This document shows, piece by piece, positions 1 through 7,958 of a stretch of DNA of 63,252 nucleotides. The notes beneath the pieces are model-generated. The model saw nothing but the letters and a program-made list of their open reading frames with translations, was not told the DNA's origin and searched no databases. The DNA lies in NCBI GenBank assembly GCA_964614185.1, contig CAZTKJ010000014.1:1-63252 (forward strand), read 5' to 3'. The position numbers and the translations under genes were made by a program. This stretch comes from Suilimivivens sp964614185. GTDB taxonomy: Bacteria > Bacillota > Clostridia > Lachnospirales > Lachnospiraceae. The stretch's first letter is position 1. The number at the start of each line of letters is the position of its first letter.

Positions 1-482
1 AGGAATTGCTGGAACGTTTTGAATTAGACCCAAAAAGCAAGATAAAAAAGATGAGTAAAGGGATGAAACAAAAACTTGGAATTGTTGCAGCATTTATGCA
101 TGATCCTGATATTCTTATTCTTGATGAACCAACCAGCGGACTTGATCCGTTGATGCAAAGTAGGTTTGTTGATTTGGTTGCGGAGGAAAAGGAACATGGC
201 AAAACGGTTTTGATGTCAAGCCATATGTTTGAAGAAGTTGAACGGACTTGTGACCGTATCGGTATTATACGGAAAGGCAGGATGATAGTCGTTGATTCTG
301 CTGCAACACTGCATGAACGGCATACCCGCAGTTACACGGTAACTCTTGAAAACGAAGCTGCCGCTGAAGCATTTGCCGCAGATTTTGATGGTATATGCAA
401 TGGGATAAAAGTTACTGTTACAACGAAGCAAAGTCTGGAAGAAATCTTTATGAATTATTACGGAGGTGAGAAACATGATTAA
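1..482 (+). CDS. ABC transporter ATP-binding protein (3' part, cut by window edge)
   Basis: This is the C-terminal part of an ABC ATPase; the reading frame is open through base 1, so the Walker A region lies outside the window. Visible motifs are a signature-like MSKGMKQKL, Walker B with D-loop (ILILDEPTSGLDP) and the switch histidine in SSHMFEE. The tail after about residue 100 resembles the regulatory C-terminus of drug or lipid exporter ATPases of the CcmA/NatA type. It would power the membrane protein encoded immediately downstream, whose ATG overlaps the end of this gene by 8 bases, indicating translational coupling. The substrate cannot be told from the sequence. Confidence 0.93.
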   Translation, partial: ELLERFELDPKSKIKKMSKGMKQKLGIVAAFMHDPDILILDEPTSGLDPLMQSRFVDLVAEEKEHGKTVLMSSHMFEEVERTCDRIGIIRKGRMIVVDSAATLHERHTRSYTVTLENEAAAEAFAADFDGICNGIKVTVTTKQSLEEIFMNYYGGEKHD

Positions 483-1275
483 TATGGCACTATATAAACA
501 TGAAATGAAAGGAAGTGTAAAGCTGCTTATAATTTTTAGCGCAATTATCACCATGTATGTGTCTATTATCATCAATATGTATGACCCTCAAATGATGAAA
601 ACGTTAGACAGTTTTGCAGAAATTATGCCAGAATTGATGGCATCTGTCGGCATGAAAGCAAATGTTGCGAATCTTTTGGGATTCATGGTATCTTACCTTT
701 ATGGATTTATACTGTTAATTTTTCCGATGCTATTTGGCATACTGCGTGGAAATGCCCTAATTGCAAAGTATGTAGATAAAGGTGCTATGGCTTCGTTGAT
801 TGCTGCGCCTGTAAAACGGCGTACCATTGCATTTACACAGATGGAAGTACTCGTAAGTGGAATTTTGCTGCTCATTCTTTATAGCACAATTGTAGAGTTG
901 ATTTGCGCCGGAAGTGGTTTTCCGGGAGAGTTAGATGTAACAGCACTCTTTATATTGAACGGCGGACTGTTATGCCTGCATTTGTTTATTGGAGGCATAT
1001 GTTTTCTTTCCTCTTGCATCTTTTCTGATACAAAATATAGTGTTGCATTCGGAGCAGGGATTCCGGCATTTATGTATGTATTGCAGATGCTTGCAAATGT
1101 TGGCGGAAATGCGGAAAAAGCAAAGTATTTCACATTTTTCACCTTGTTTAATCCGGATCACATTATTGTTGGTGAAAGCAGTGCAATAGCCGGTACACTT
1201 ATGCTTTTTGCCGGTGCCGTTGTGTTGTACGCACTGGGAATCATGGTATTTGAAAGAAAAGATTTGCACATCTAA
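475..1275 (+). CDS. ABC-2 type transporter permease
   Basis: A 266-residue membrane protein with about six hydrophobic segments, built like ABC-2 permeases: a first helix near the N-terminus, then a helix pair, then three or four more, ending in a short basic tail (FERKDLHI). I start it at ATG 475 rather than the in-frame GTG 466, because GGAGG at 462-466 sits 8 bases before the ATG and would otherwise overlap the start. It pairs with the upstream ATPase to form an exporter; the two reading frames overlap by 8 bases. The cargo is unknown; antibiotic, bacteriocin or lipid export are all possible. Confidence 0.88.
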   Translation: MINMALYKHEMKGSVKLLIIFSAIITMYVSIIINMYDPQMMKTLDSFAEIMPELMASVGMKANVANLLGFMVSYLYGFILLIFPMLFGILRGNALIAKYVDKGAMASLIAAPVKRRTIAFTQMEVLVSGILLLILYSTIVELICAGSGFPGELDVTALFILNGGLLCLHLFIGGICFLSSCIFSDTKYSVAFGAGIPAFMYVLQMLANVGGNAEKAKYFTFFTLFNPDHIIVGESSAIAGTLMLFAGAVVLYALGIMVFERKDLHI

Positions 1276-1290
1276 ACAAATGGAGGAAAT

Positions 1291-1668
1291 ATGGATCAGG
1301 CAAAGATAAAAGAATTTATTATGCAGTTATGCAGATATGGAGAGGAAGATGATGCCTTTGGGGCTGCTTTCTATGAAAATCTAAAGGCAGATGAAGAAAT
1401 CATGGAGGAGTTTCTTTATTTCATGGAGCATGGAAATTTTGCCTGCAAAGCCAAGGTGCATGGATATACGGTAGTAGATATTATGATTTGGCAGATGGAT
1501 CATTTCAAGGCCTGGCTGGATCGTGATACAACAGGAACCAGACAGAATGGTGACAGAATGTTGCTGCTTTCCTTCGATACTTTTTTGAAAATGAGAAAAG
1601 ATCCCGAAAAGTATATTCAGAAAATGCAGGGAGAGACGGGAACGGACTATGAGGGAAAATATAAGTAA
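1291..1668 (+). CDS. Hypothetical cytoplasmic protein, 125 aa
   Basis: A 125-residue, acidic, probably all-helical protein with no signal peptide or membrane segment. I do not recognise the family. The start is well supported by TGGAGGAA followed by ATG 1291, only 15 bases after the permease stop, so it is probably co-transcribed with the ABC exporter genes. Aromatic and methionine residues cluster in the middle (FLYFMEHG, MIWQMDHFKAW), which suggests a small folded helical domain. A run of nine T after a short AAAGC/GCTTT stem (about 1669-1700) may end the transcript. Confidence 0.75.
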   Translation: MDQAKIKEFIMQLCRYGEEDDAFGAAFYENLKADEEIMEEFLYFMEHGNFACKAKVHGYTVVDIMIWQMDHFKAWLDRDTTGTRQNGDRMLLLSFDTFLKMRKDPEKYIQKMQGETGTDYEGKYK

Positions 1669-1680
1669 AGCTTCTGAAAA

Positions 1681-1782
1681 CTATGGCTTTTTTTTTCTTT
1701 TCCAATAGTAGTAGCCAATGAAACCATACTGCAGAGCTACATTGGTAAGCATGATTCCCAAAAGGAACAGATCTGATTTCAT
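1681..1782 (-). CDS. Predicted 33-residue single-span membrane peptide
   Basis: A short open frame reading MKSDLFLLGIML, then TNVALQYGFIGYYY, and ending WKRKKKP before TAG. It has one hydrophobic stretch (about residues 5-27) and a strongly basic C-terminus, the layout of a small bitopic membrane peptide. On the minus strand GGAGAA lies 8 bases before the ATG, as expected of a real start. It begins 62 bases after the stop of the DUF6320-like gene, on the same strand, so it may belong to that transcript. No homologue is known to me; coding status rests on the ribosome site, composition and position. Confidence 0.5.
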   Translation of the reverse strand: MKSDLFLLGIMLTNVALQYGFIGYYYWKRKKKP

Positions 1783-1844
1783 AAGCAGATTCTCCGGTAT
1801 TATAGCACTTATAGGATATTATATGCGAAAGGAACCCGGAAGGT

Positions 1845-2552
1845 TCAGAAATGAAGCCTCCTTTGCACAGCCTCACGCAGCCTTCTTTTAGAAAGGATGG
1901 TAAGCAGAGTAATTGTAATGACGGCACATATTGTCAGGACAATGGCAGACCAGGTAAGGTGAAGAGGAGAGCCGGCATAGTGCCAAATGAGAAGCTCAAG
2001 AGAGACACACAGCACAGCAGCTTCCACGAAGAAGTATAAAGCGGTAGTAAGAAAAGAAATGGGAAATGTCCGAAGCAGCAGAGCAAAGATTTCCACCAGA
2101 ATCGTTGCCAGAACAACAATGGGAAGAGCAAGTGCAGTGAACCATCCGGTGGTATTTGTATTAAAGGTGATCATATACAGATAAAATCCCACAGCGGCTC
2201 CATCCAGCATAAGAGAAAGATATATGGGCAGCTTTGTATAAATGATCAGTGGAAAGACCATAACAAATAAAATCAGGCAGGCACCAATAATAAACAGGGA
2301 CCAGGGAGTTTTTGTAAAAACGAAAATGTTCAGAAGCAGACAACATAAGGATGTGGCAATCAGGATCACGGAAGTAAGAATTGCCAGATCCTTTTTTTTG
2401 ACAATATCCACCTGACCTGTTTCCCGGGGATAGGGAGAAGAGGCAGAGTTGATTTTTATCAGTTCATTTGGATTAAGGACAGGAGTATTGCAGAGGGGAC
2501 ATTTTTCAAGAGAACTTTCCAATTCCACACCGCAGTTAACACAATATGACAT
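1845..2552 (-). CDS. Zinc-ribbon multi-pass membrane protein, DUF6320-like
   Basis: The protein has 235 residues. Its first 25 hold a double-CxxC zinc ribbon (CVNCG and CPLCN), followed by a linker and about six membrane helices from residue 55 to 225, ending in a basic tail (SKRRLREAVQRRLHF). This matches the family usually labelled DUF6320, whose function is unknown. AAAGGA lies upstream of the ATG at 2552. It is 15 bases downstream of the condensation-fold gene on the same strand, so the two form an operon. From memory, this family often sits next to such acyltransferase-like proteins and alpha/beta hydrolases, which is what is seen here. Confidence 0.85.
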   Translation of the reverse strand: MSYCVNCGVELESSLEKCPLCNTPVLNPNELIKINSASSPYPRETGQVDIVKKKDLAILTSVILIATSLCCLLLNIFVFTKTPWSLFIIGACLILFVMVFPLIIYTKLPIYLSLMLDGAAVGFYLYMITFNTNTTGWFTALALPIVVLATILVEIFALLLRTFPISFLTTALYFFVEAAVLCVSLELLIWHYAGSPLHLTWSAIVLTICAVITITLLTILSKRRLREAVQRRLHF

Positions 2553-2567
2553 AATGATTCCTTTCTA

Positions 2568-3890
2568 TCAGGTTCGATTGCTTTCTATTGTAACGTGAAT
2601 ACCGTCCTGAACCAGCTTACGGAAAAAATACCGCTCCACATCTGATTCTATAATACTGCTGGCAAAATTGACGGTCAAAACATCTTCAAAACTTATAATG
2701 GCACAATTCGTGCGGGAGGAGAAGGGTTGTCCCATATAAATATCGAAGCGCTCAATAAAAGGTTTCATGGTTTCGGGGACTTTCATGGCTCCCATATTGG
2801 TAAGACCCGCAGATGAATTTCTGTCCTGTACCCGGGTATAGAACAGTCTGACTACGAAGTCCTTGATAAAGAGCGGAACGACGCGAATAAAAGGGTTTCG
2901 CTGAGTATTAGCGTTGGTGGTAATATCGCCCCGAAGAAACTTCTCATTAATATAATAACGCATGTAATGATGTACCTGGTTAATAATTTCTTCAAACGTA
3001 TAGTCTCCAAGCCGGGGATCGATACCGGGATAGATCATGGTAATAAAGTTGCGCAGAGTTTTGGAAGGGAAAAAACGGCGCAGGTTTACAGGCATAGCGA
3101 TTCTGACAGGTTTAAGATTAAGGTGCCAGTCGGTTTCCTGTTTTTTTAATAGAGCATAGAGCAGTACGGAATTGAAATATTCTGTAATGGAAGCATTGTA
3201 TTTGCCGGCAACAGCCATTACTTCTTTGACAGACATGATGCCGTCAATGACATTAAAGGTATAGAAGGGTTCTCTGGTACCTCTGACACGATATGTTTTA
3301 TCCCCCGGCCTTTTGGGACAGACCTTGGCATTGGCGTATCGCATGTAGGCGTCTTCCAACTCTTCGGGATCAGGCTGCTTAGAAACATCCTTTACAAAAT
3401 ATCCATTATCAATTTTGTGACCGAGAAGCCTTAGATAGATAGCAGTAAGGGTTTGCAGCACATACATCCCGCCACTGCCATCTCCCAAAGAGTGGTGAAC
3501 CTCTAAAGAAATACGGCAGTCGTGATAGTATACCCGCAGAAGATACCGGTTTCCGGCTTTAAAAGGCATAGGCATACAGAAATTGCGGATATCCTTTTGG
3601 ACAAAAGGGCCGGGCCGGTAATTTGGTTCCAAATAGCGCCAGAACAATCCTTTGCGGATAGCTGTTTTATAAGTGGGAAAGCGCGTAAGGGCAATATCTA
3701 CGGCTTTTTGCAGGACATCCGGTTTCACAGGTTCCTTCAGAACTACGGAAAGGCGGTACACGGAAGAAAAATCTCTACGCTGCAGAGTGGGATATACAAT
3801 AGCTGAAAGATCCAGTTTATACCATATTTTTCTTTCCTTATCCGATCTGTCAAAGACAGATTTCTTAGAATCCAAAGTTCTTTTTGACAT
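2568..3890 (-). CDS. Condensation-fold acyltransferase-like protein (alcohol acetyltransferase/NRPS C-domain superfamily)
   Basis: A 440-residue soluble protein with the HHxxxDG signature of the chloramphenicol acetyltransferase / NRPS condensation / alcohol acetyltransferase superfamily: HHSLGDGSGG at about residues 132-141. The second histidine is the usual catalytic base for acyl transfer to a hydroxyl or amine. There is no carrier-protein or adenylation domain, so it is a stand-alone enzyme. I prefer ATG 3890, preceded by AGGGTAAGAAT, over the in-frame GTG at 3926, which has no clear ribosome site. It is followed by the zinc-ribbon membrane gene and diverges from an esterase gene. The acyl donor and acceptor are unknown. 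Confidence 0.85.
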   Translation of the reverse strand: MSKRTLDSKKSVFDRSDKERKIWYKLDLSAIVYPTLQRRDFSSVYRLSVVLKEPVKPDVLQKAVDIALTRFPTYKTAIRKGLFWRYLEPNYRPGPFVQKDIRNFCMPMPFKAGNRYLLRVYYHDCRISLEVHHSLGDGSGGMYVLQTLTAIYLRLLGHKIDNGYFVKDVSKQPDPEELEDAYMRYANAKVCPKRPGDKTYRVRGTREPFYTFNVIDGIMSVKEVMAVAGKYNASITEYFNSVLLYALLKKQETDWHLNLKPVRIAMPVNLRRFFPSKTLRNFITMIYPGIDPRLGDYTFEEIINQVHHYMRYYINEKFLRGDITTNANTQRNPFIRVVPLFIKDFVVRLFYTRVQDRNSSAGLTNMGAMKVPETMKPFIERFDIYMGQPFSSRTNCAIISFEDVLTVNFASSIIESDVERYFFRKLVQDGIHVTIESNRT

Positions 3891-3933
3891 ATTCTTACCC
3901 TGCAAAATCACCAAACCATTACCCACAAAGTTT

Positions 3934-3963
3934 TTGATTAGTATATCACAAAACAGATAAAAT
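3934..3963 (+). promoter_or_regulatory. Candidate sigma-A promoter for the hydrolase gene
   Basis: TTGATT (3934-3939) and TAAAAT (3958-3963) are separated by 18 bases in the divergent intergenic region. The predicted start leaves a leader of about 55 bases before ATG 4025. The -35 match is moderate, so this is tentative. Confidence 0.35.
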
Positions 3964-4024
3964 GTGCTACACTATCCGCAAAGAGTATATTATTTTATCG
4001 CATCAGACAGTAAAAGGAGACATT

Positions 4025-4954
4025 ATGGCAATAATACCGAAGAAAAGACTGACGAAAAAGCCTTCTCAGGAAGCAGTTAATTTAAGTATGATGAGCCTTA
4101 TCAGAAAGGTCCATGGCATGATAGATCATCCGGATATTGAAAAGCAGCGTCATTCCCAGGATCAGGTGGGTGCACTTTTCGGTAATGCGAAAGATGTGAT
4201 CATAAAGCCCCTGAAAATTGAAAACATGGAAGCAGAATGGATCTGTGTGGACAGAGTCCATATGAAGAAATATGTGATCCTGTATTGTCATGGCGGAGGA
4301 TATTCCACCGGAAGCAGTGTGTATGCCAGAACTCTTACTACGAAACTGGCGGCTTCCACCTCTATGGATGTGCTCTGTTTTGACTACAGGCTTGCACCGG
4401 AATTTCCTTATCCGGCAGCCACCAGGGATGCTATGAAGATTTGGGATTATCTGATGCTTTTAGGATACGGGGCAAGGGATATCATCATTGCAGGAGATTC
4501 GGCAGGCGGAAATCTGGCATTATCCCTGGTATTGCACCTGAAAGAGGAGAAACGGCTTTTGCCAAGGGGTATCGTTCTGTTATCTCCATGGACTGATCTG
4601 ACCTCTTCAGGAAAGAGCCATGTAAGCAGAAAAGAGCGGGATCCTGTTCTGGATGAAGCTTACCTGAATCAGATGATCAAAAATTATGTGTCCGGCGAAG
4701 AGTTGAAAAATCCTTATATTTCGCCTTTGTATGGAGATTTTTCAGGATTCCCGCCTACCTATATCCAGGTAGGAGATAATGAAATACTGCTGAGCGATGC
4801 CCTTGAACTTCATAAGAAAATGATAAAGGAAAACGTATCGGCCAAGATAGATGTTTATCAAAAAATGTGGCATGTTTTTCAGATGTCTCCTCTTAAGACA
4901 TCCTATGAAGCCATGGAGAAATGCGCGGAATTTATTTATGATATTTGCCGGTGA
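4025..4954 (+). CDS. Alpha/beta hydrolase, hormone-sensitive-lipase type esterase
   Basis: A 309-residue cytoplasmic esterase of bacterial family IV. The oxyanion-hole motif HGGG is at residues 89-92 and the nucleophile serine (about 159) lies in GDSAGG. The likely acid is the aspartate of VGDNEIL and the base is the histidine of MWHVFQM near the C-terminus, so the triad looks complete. I start at ATG 4025, which has AAAAGGAGA just upstream; the longer frame from 3962 adds 21 residues without a ribosome site. It diverges from the condensation-fold gene, which suggests a shared ester substrate or opposing reactions. Family members usually act on short-chain esters. Confidence 0.88.
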   Translation: MAIIPKKRLTKKPSQEAVNLSMMSLIRKVHGMIDHPDIEKQRHSQDQVGALFGNAKDVIIKPLKIENMEAEWICVDRVHMKKYVILYCHGGGYSTGSSVYARTLTTKLAASTSMDVLCFDYRLAPEFPYPAATRDAMKIWDYLMLLGYGARDIIIAGDSAGGNLALSLVLHLKEEKRLLPRGIVLLSPWTDLTSSGKSHVSRKERDPVLDEAYLNQMIKNYVSGEELKNPYISPLYGDFSGFPPTYIQVGDNEILLSDALELHKKMIKENVSAKIDVYQKMWHVFQMSPLKTSYEAMEKCAEFIYDICR

Positions 4955-4989
4955 CGGGACTGTATCAGAAGATTGGAATGATGATATAT

Positions 4990-5024
4990 TTTTTACCGGA
5001 AAACTTTTCTGGTAAAAATTTTTC
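4990..5024 (+). terminator. Terminator after the hydrolase gene
   Basis: TTTTTACCGGAAAA (4990-5003) and TTTTCTGGTAAAAA (5005-5018) are complementary with one G-U pair, followed by TTTTTC. A second small hairpin (TCTTTTC/GAAAAGA, 5031-5047) follows. Confidence 0.7.
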
Positions 5025-5126
5025 AGGAAATCTTTTCTTCGAAAAGAGGAAATCACGGACAAATACAGAATAATGTAATTAGATGTGTTCGCAAAAAGCG
5101 GTGGTTATAGCTAAAAGGAGCTACTT

Positions 5127-6131
5127 ATGAACATAAGGGAAAATCTGGAACAGCTTGAAACAGAGTACTTAAGTCAGTATGCAGCCCATAGCAGGGATTC
5201 CAAAGGGCGTATCCGCCAGGAAGAGCAGTGCGATATCCGTCCTGTTTATCAAAGAGACAGAGACAGGATTCTGCATTCCAAATCTTTCAGGAGACTAAAG
5301 GATAAGACCCAGGTATTTTTGTCGCCGGAAGGGGATCATTACAGAACCAGGCTGACTCATACACTGGAGGTTTCCCAAAATGCCAGAACCATAGCCAAAG
5401 CCCTTCGGATGAATGAGGATCTGGTGGAGGCAATTGCGCTGGGACATGATTTGGGACATACTCCTTTCGGACATGCCGGGGAGAGAGCTTTAGATGAAAT
5501 CTGTCCTTATGGATTCCGGCACAGTGAGCAGAGTGTAAGAACTGTCAATCTTTTGGAAAAAAACGGCCAGGGATTAAATCTGACCTTTGAAGTGAGAGAC
5601 GGTATCTTAAATCATCAGACAGACGGCACGCCCGCCACGTTAGAGGGGAAAATCGTCAGATTCTCCGATAAAATTGCCTATATCCATCATGATATGGACG
5701 ATGCCCTCAGGGCAGGTATCCTGAAGGAAGAAGATGTTCCAAAGGAAATCGGTGATGTAATTGGTTATACTACAGGTGAACGTTTAGACCATTTCATACA
5801 TGATATTGTAAGTACCAGTTACGGTAAGGATGATATTATAATGTCCGATCCGGTAGTACAGGCAATGCAAAGCCTGCGTCGGTTCATGTTTGAAAGAGTT
5901 TATCAGAATAAAGAGGCAAAAAGCGAAGAAGGTAAAGCAGAGATGCTGATGCAGACCCTTTATAATTACTATATCAGCCATCTGGAGCTATTGTCGAATG
6001 ATCTGCTTAAGCTTATTGAAAAAGGGGAACCGAAAGAAAAAATCGTATGTGACTACATAGGCGCCATGACAGACCGGTTTGCCATTGCAAAATATGAAGA
6101 AATTTATATCCCCAAGTCATGGCATGGTTAG
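5127..6131 (+). CDS. dgt: Deoxyguanosinetriphosphate triphosphohydrolase-like protein
   Basis: A 334-residue HD-domain phosphohydrolase of the short dGTPase class. It would hydrolyse dNTPs to deoxynucleoside and triphosphate. The metal-binding residues are visible: the histidine of TRLTHTLEV (about 78), the HD pair in GHDLGHTPFGHAGE (107-108) and a later aspartate. The N-terminal RRLKDKTQVF block is typical of the family. AAAAGGAG lies 6 bases before ATG 5127. It heads a dense run into dnaG (9-base gap) and rpoD, an arrangement common in Clostridia, linking nucleotide-pool control with replication priming. Confidence 0.93.
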   Translation: MNIRENLEQLETEYLSQYAAHSRDSKGRIRQEEQCDIRPVYQRDRDRILHSKSFRRLKDKTQVFLSPEGDHYRTRLTHTLEVSQNARTIAKALRMNEDLVEAIALGHDLGHTPFGHAGERALDEICPYGFRHSEQSVRTVNLLEKNGQGLNLTFEVRDGILNHQTDGTPATLEGKIVRFSDKIAYIHHDMDDALRAGILKEEDVPKEIGDVIGYTTGERLDHFIHDIVSTSYGKDDIIMSDPVVQAMQSLRRFMFERVYQNKEAKSEEGKAEMLMQTLYNYYISHLELLSNDLLKLIEKGEPKEKIVCDYIGAMTDRFAIAKYEEIYIPKSWHG

Positions 6132-6140
6132 GGAGAGAAC

Positions 6141-7913
6141 ATGTATTATCCGGATGAACTGGTAGAAGAAGTACGTATAAAAAATGATATAGTGGATGTA
6201 ATTTCCGGGTATGTGAAGATTCAGAAGAAAGGAAGCAGTTATTTTGGTCTGTGTCCTTTCCATAGTGAAAAATCACCTTCTTTTTCGGTATCGCCTTCCA
6301 GACAGATGTACTATTGTTTTGGCTGTGGAGCCGGCGGCAATGTGTTTACTTTTATTATGGAATATGAGAATTACACATTTCCTGAAGCAATCAAATTTCT
6401 GGCTGAGAAAGCAGGCATAAGCCTTCCTGAGGCAGAATATGGAGAGGAAGCCAGGAGAAGAGAAAGCAGAAGGGGGCAGCTTCTTGCCGTTAACAAGGAA
6501 GCTGCCAAGTATTTTTATTATCAACTTCGGACAGGACGGGGTGCATTAGGATATGAATATCTGAAAAACAGAGGACTGTCAGAGGAGACCATTAAAAGAT
6601 TCGGTCTTGGTTTTGCGGATATGACCAGTAATTCCCTTGTGAAGTATCTAAGGGAGAAAGGATATGAGGACAAGCTTATACTGGAAGCGGGTTTGGCCGG
6701 TTTTGATGAAAAGTCCGGTCTTCATGATAAATTCTGGAACAGGGTCATGTTCCCCATTCAGGACATCAACCACAGAGTAATTGGATTTGGCGGACGTGTT
6801 ATGGGAGAAGCGAAACCCAAATATCTGAACTCTCCGGAGACCATGATTTTTGACAAAAGTAAGAATCTGTATGGTTTGAATCTGGCCAGGACTTCCAGAA
6901 AGAACAATATCATCTTATGTGAAGGCTACATGGACGTGATCACTATGCATCAGGCAGGATTTACACAGGCTGTGGCATCCCTGGGAACAGCATTTACAGA
7001 GGGACAGGCGGCTTTGCTTAAGCGGTATACGGAAGAGGTGATCCTCTCTTATGACAGCGACGGCGCCGGAGTGAAGGCAGCCCTTAGGGCTATTGGTATT
7101 TTAAGGGAGGCCGGCATAACCGGAAAAGTGCTGAATCTAGATCCTTACAAAGATCCTGATGAATTTATTAAGAATAAAGGCCAGGAAGCTTTTTTTGAAA
7201 GACTGGAACAGGCTGAAAATACCTTTTTCTTTGAACTCAGAATGTTGCAGAGGGAATATCGTTTGGAAGATCCTGAGTCAAAAACTAAATTCCACAGGGA
7301 AATTGCAAAAAAATTATGTGGTTTTTCAGAGGAAGTGGAAAGGGAGAATTATATACAGGCAGTAGCAGATAAGTACGGCATGGGAGTCCAAAATTTAAGA
7401 AAACTAGTGTTATCTTATGCTTCCCAGACCGGCCTTGTGAAACCTGTAGAGCGGCCTAAATCCGGTATTCAAAAGAAAGCGCTTCCGGAAGAAAATAAAA
7501 AGAAATCTCAGAGACTTTTATTGACATGGCTTACAGATGAGCCTTCTTTATACCCCAAAATAAAGAAATATATTTCTTCGGAGGATTTTACGGAGGACTT
7601 ATATAAAAAGGTAGCAGAAAGATTGTTTGAGGACTTGGAAAAGGGAGTGTCAAACCCCGCCTCCATTATCAGCATGTTTACCGATGAAGCCGATCAGAGG
7701 CAGGTGGCGGAGGTCTTTAACACCAAGTTGATGAAGCTTGCTACGAAACAGGAGCAGGAAAAGGCTTTCCGTGATATTGTTTTGACAGTGAAGAAGAACA
7801 GTTATGAATACTTTTCGGAACGGCTAGGCAATGATATGAGTGCATTAAATCAGGTAATTGCTGGCAAAAAGGCACTGGAAGAACTTAGCAAAACGCATAT
7901 TTCATTAGATTAA
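6141..7913 (+). CDS. dnaG: DNA primase
   Basis: A 590-residue primase that makes RNA primers at the replication fork with the DnaB-type helicase. The N-terminal CHC2 zinc ribbon is intact (C38, H41, C59, C62 in CPFH...CFGC). The Toprim core follows, with the glutamate of CEGYMDV and the metal-binding acidic pair in SYDSDGAG, and a helicase-interaction region makes up the last 150 residues. Length is normal for the family. GGGAGAG precedes ATG 6141, 9 bases after dgt. It forms a macromolecular synthesis operon with rpoD. Confidence 0.97.
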   Translation: MYYPDELVEEVRIKNDIVDVISGYVKIQKKGSSYFGLCPFHSEKSPSFSVSPSRQMYYCFGCGAGGNVFTFIMEYENYTFPEAIKFLAEKAGISLPEAEYGEEARRRESRRGQLLAVNKEAAKYFYYQLRTGRGALGYEYLKNRGLSEETIKRFGLGFADMTSNSLVKYLREKGYEDKLILEAGLAGFDEKSGLHDKFWNRVMFPIQDINHRVIGFGGRVMGEAKPKYLNSPETMIFDKSKNLYGLNLARTSRKNNIILCEGYMDVITMHQAGFTQAVASLGTAFTEGQAALLKRYTEEVILSYDSDGAGVKAALRAIGILREAGITGKVLNLDPYKDPDEFIKNKGQEAFFERLEQAENTFFFELRMLQREYRLEDPESKTKFHREIAKKLCGFSEEVERENYIQAVADKYGMGVQNLRKLVLSYASQTGLVKPVERPKSGIQKKALPEENKKKSQRLLLTWLTDEPSLYPKIKKYISSEDFTEDLYKKVAERLFEDLEKGVSNPASIISMFTDEADQRQVAEVFNTKLMKLATKQEQEKAFRDIVLTVKKNSYEYFSERLGNDMSALNQVIAGKKALEELSKTHISLD

Positions 7914-7958
7914 GGCTAATACTTTTACTATAATTTTCAGGAAGGATGGAAATTCACA

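Noticed and set aside
1505..1927. 140-residue minus-strand frame overlapping the hypothetical gene and the DUF6320-like gene
   Set aside because: It runs antisense through a supported gene; only the short frame at 1681-1782 has a fitting ribosome site.
5108..5123. TAGCT/AGCTA stem that would present the dgt ribosome site in its loop
   Set aside because: A five-pair stem is too weak to claim as regulation.
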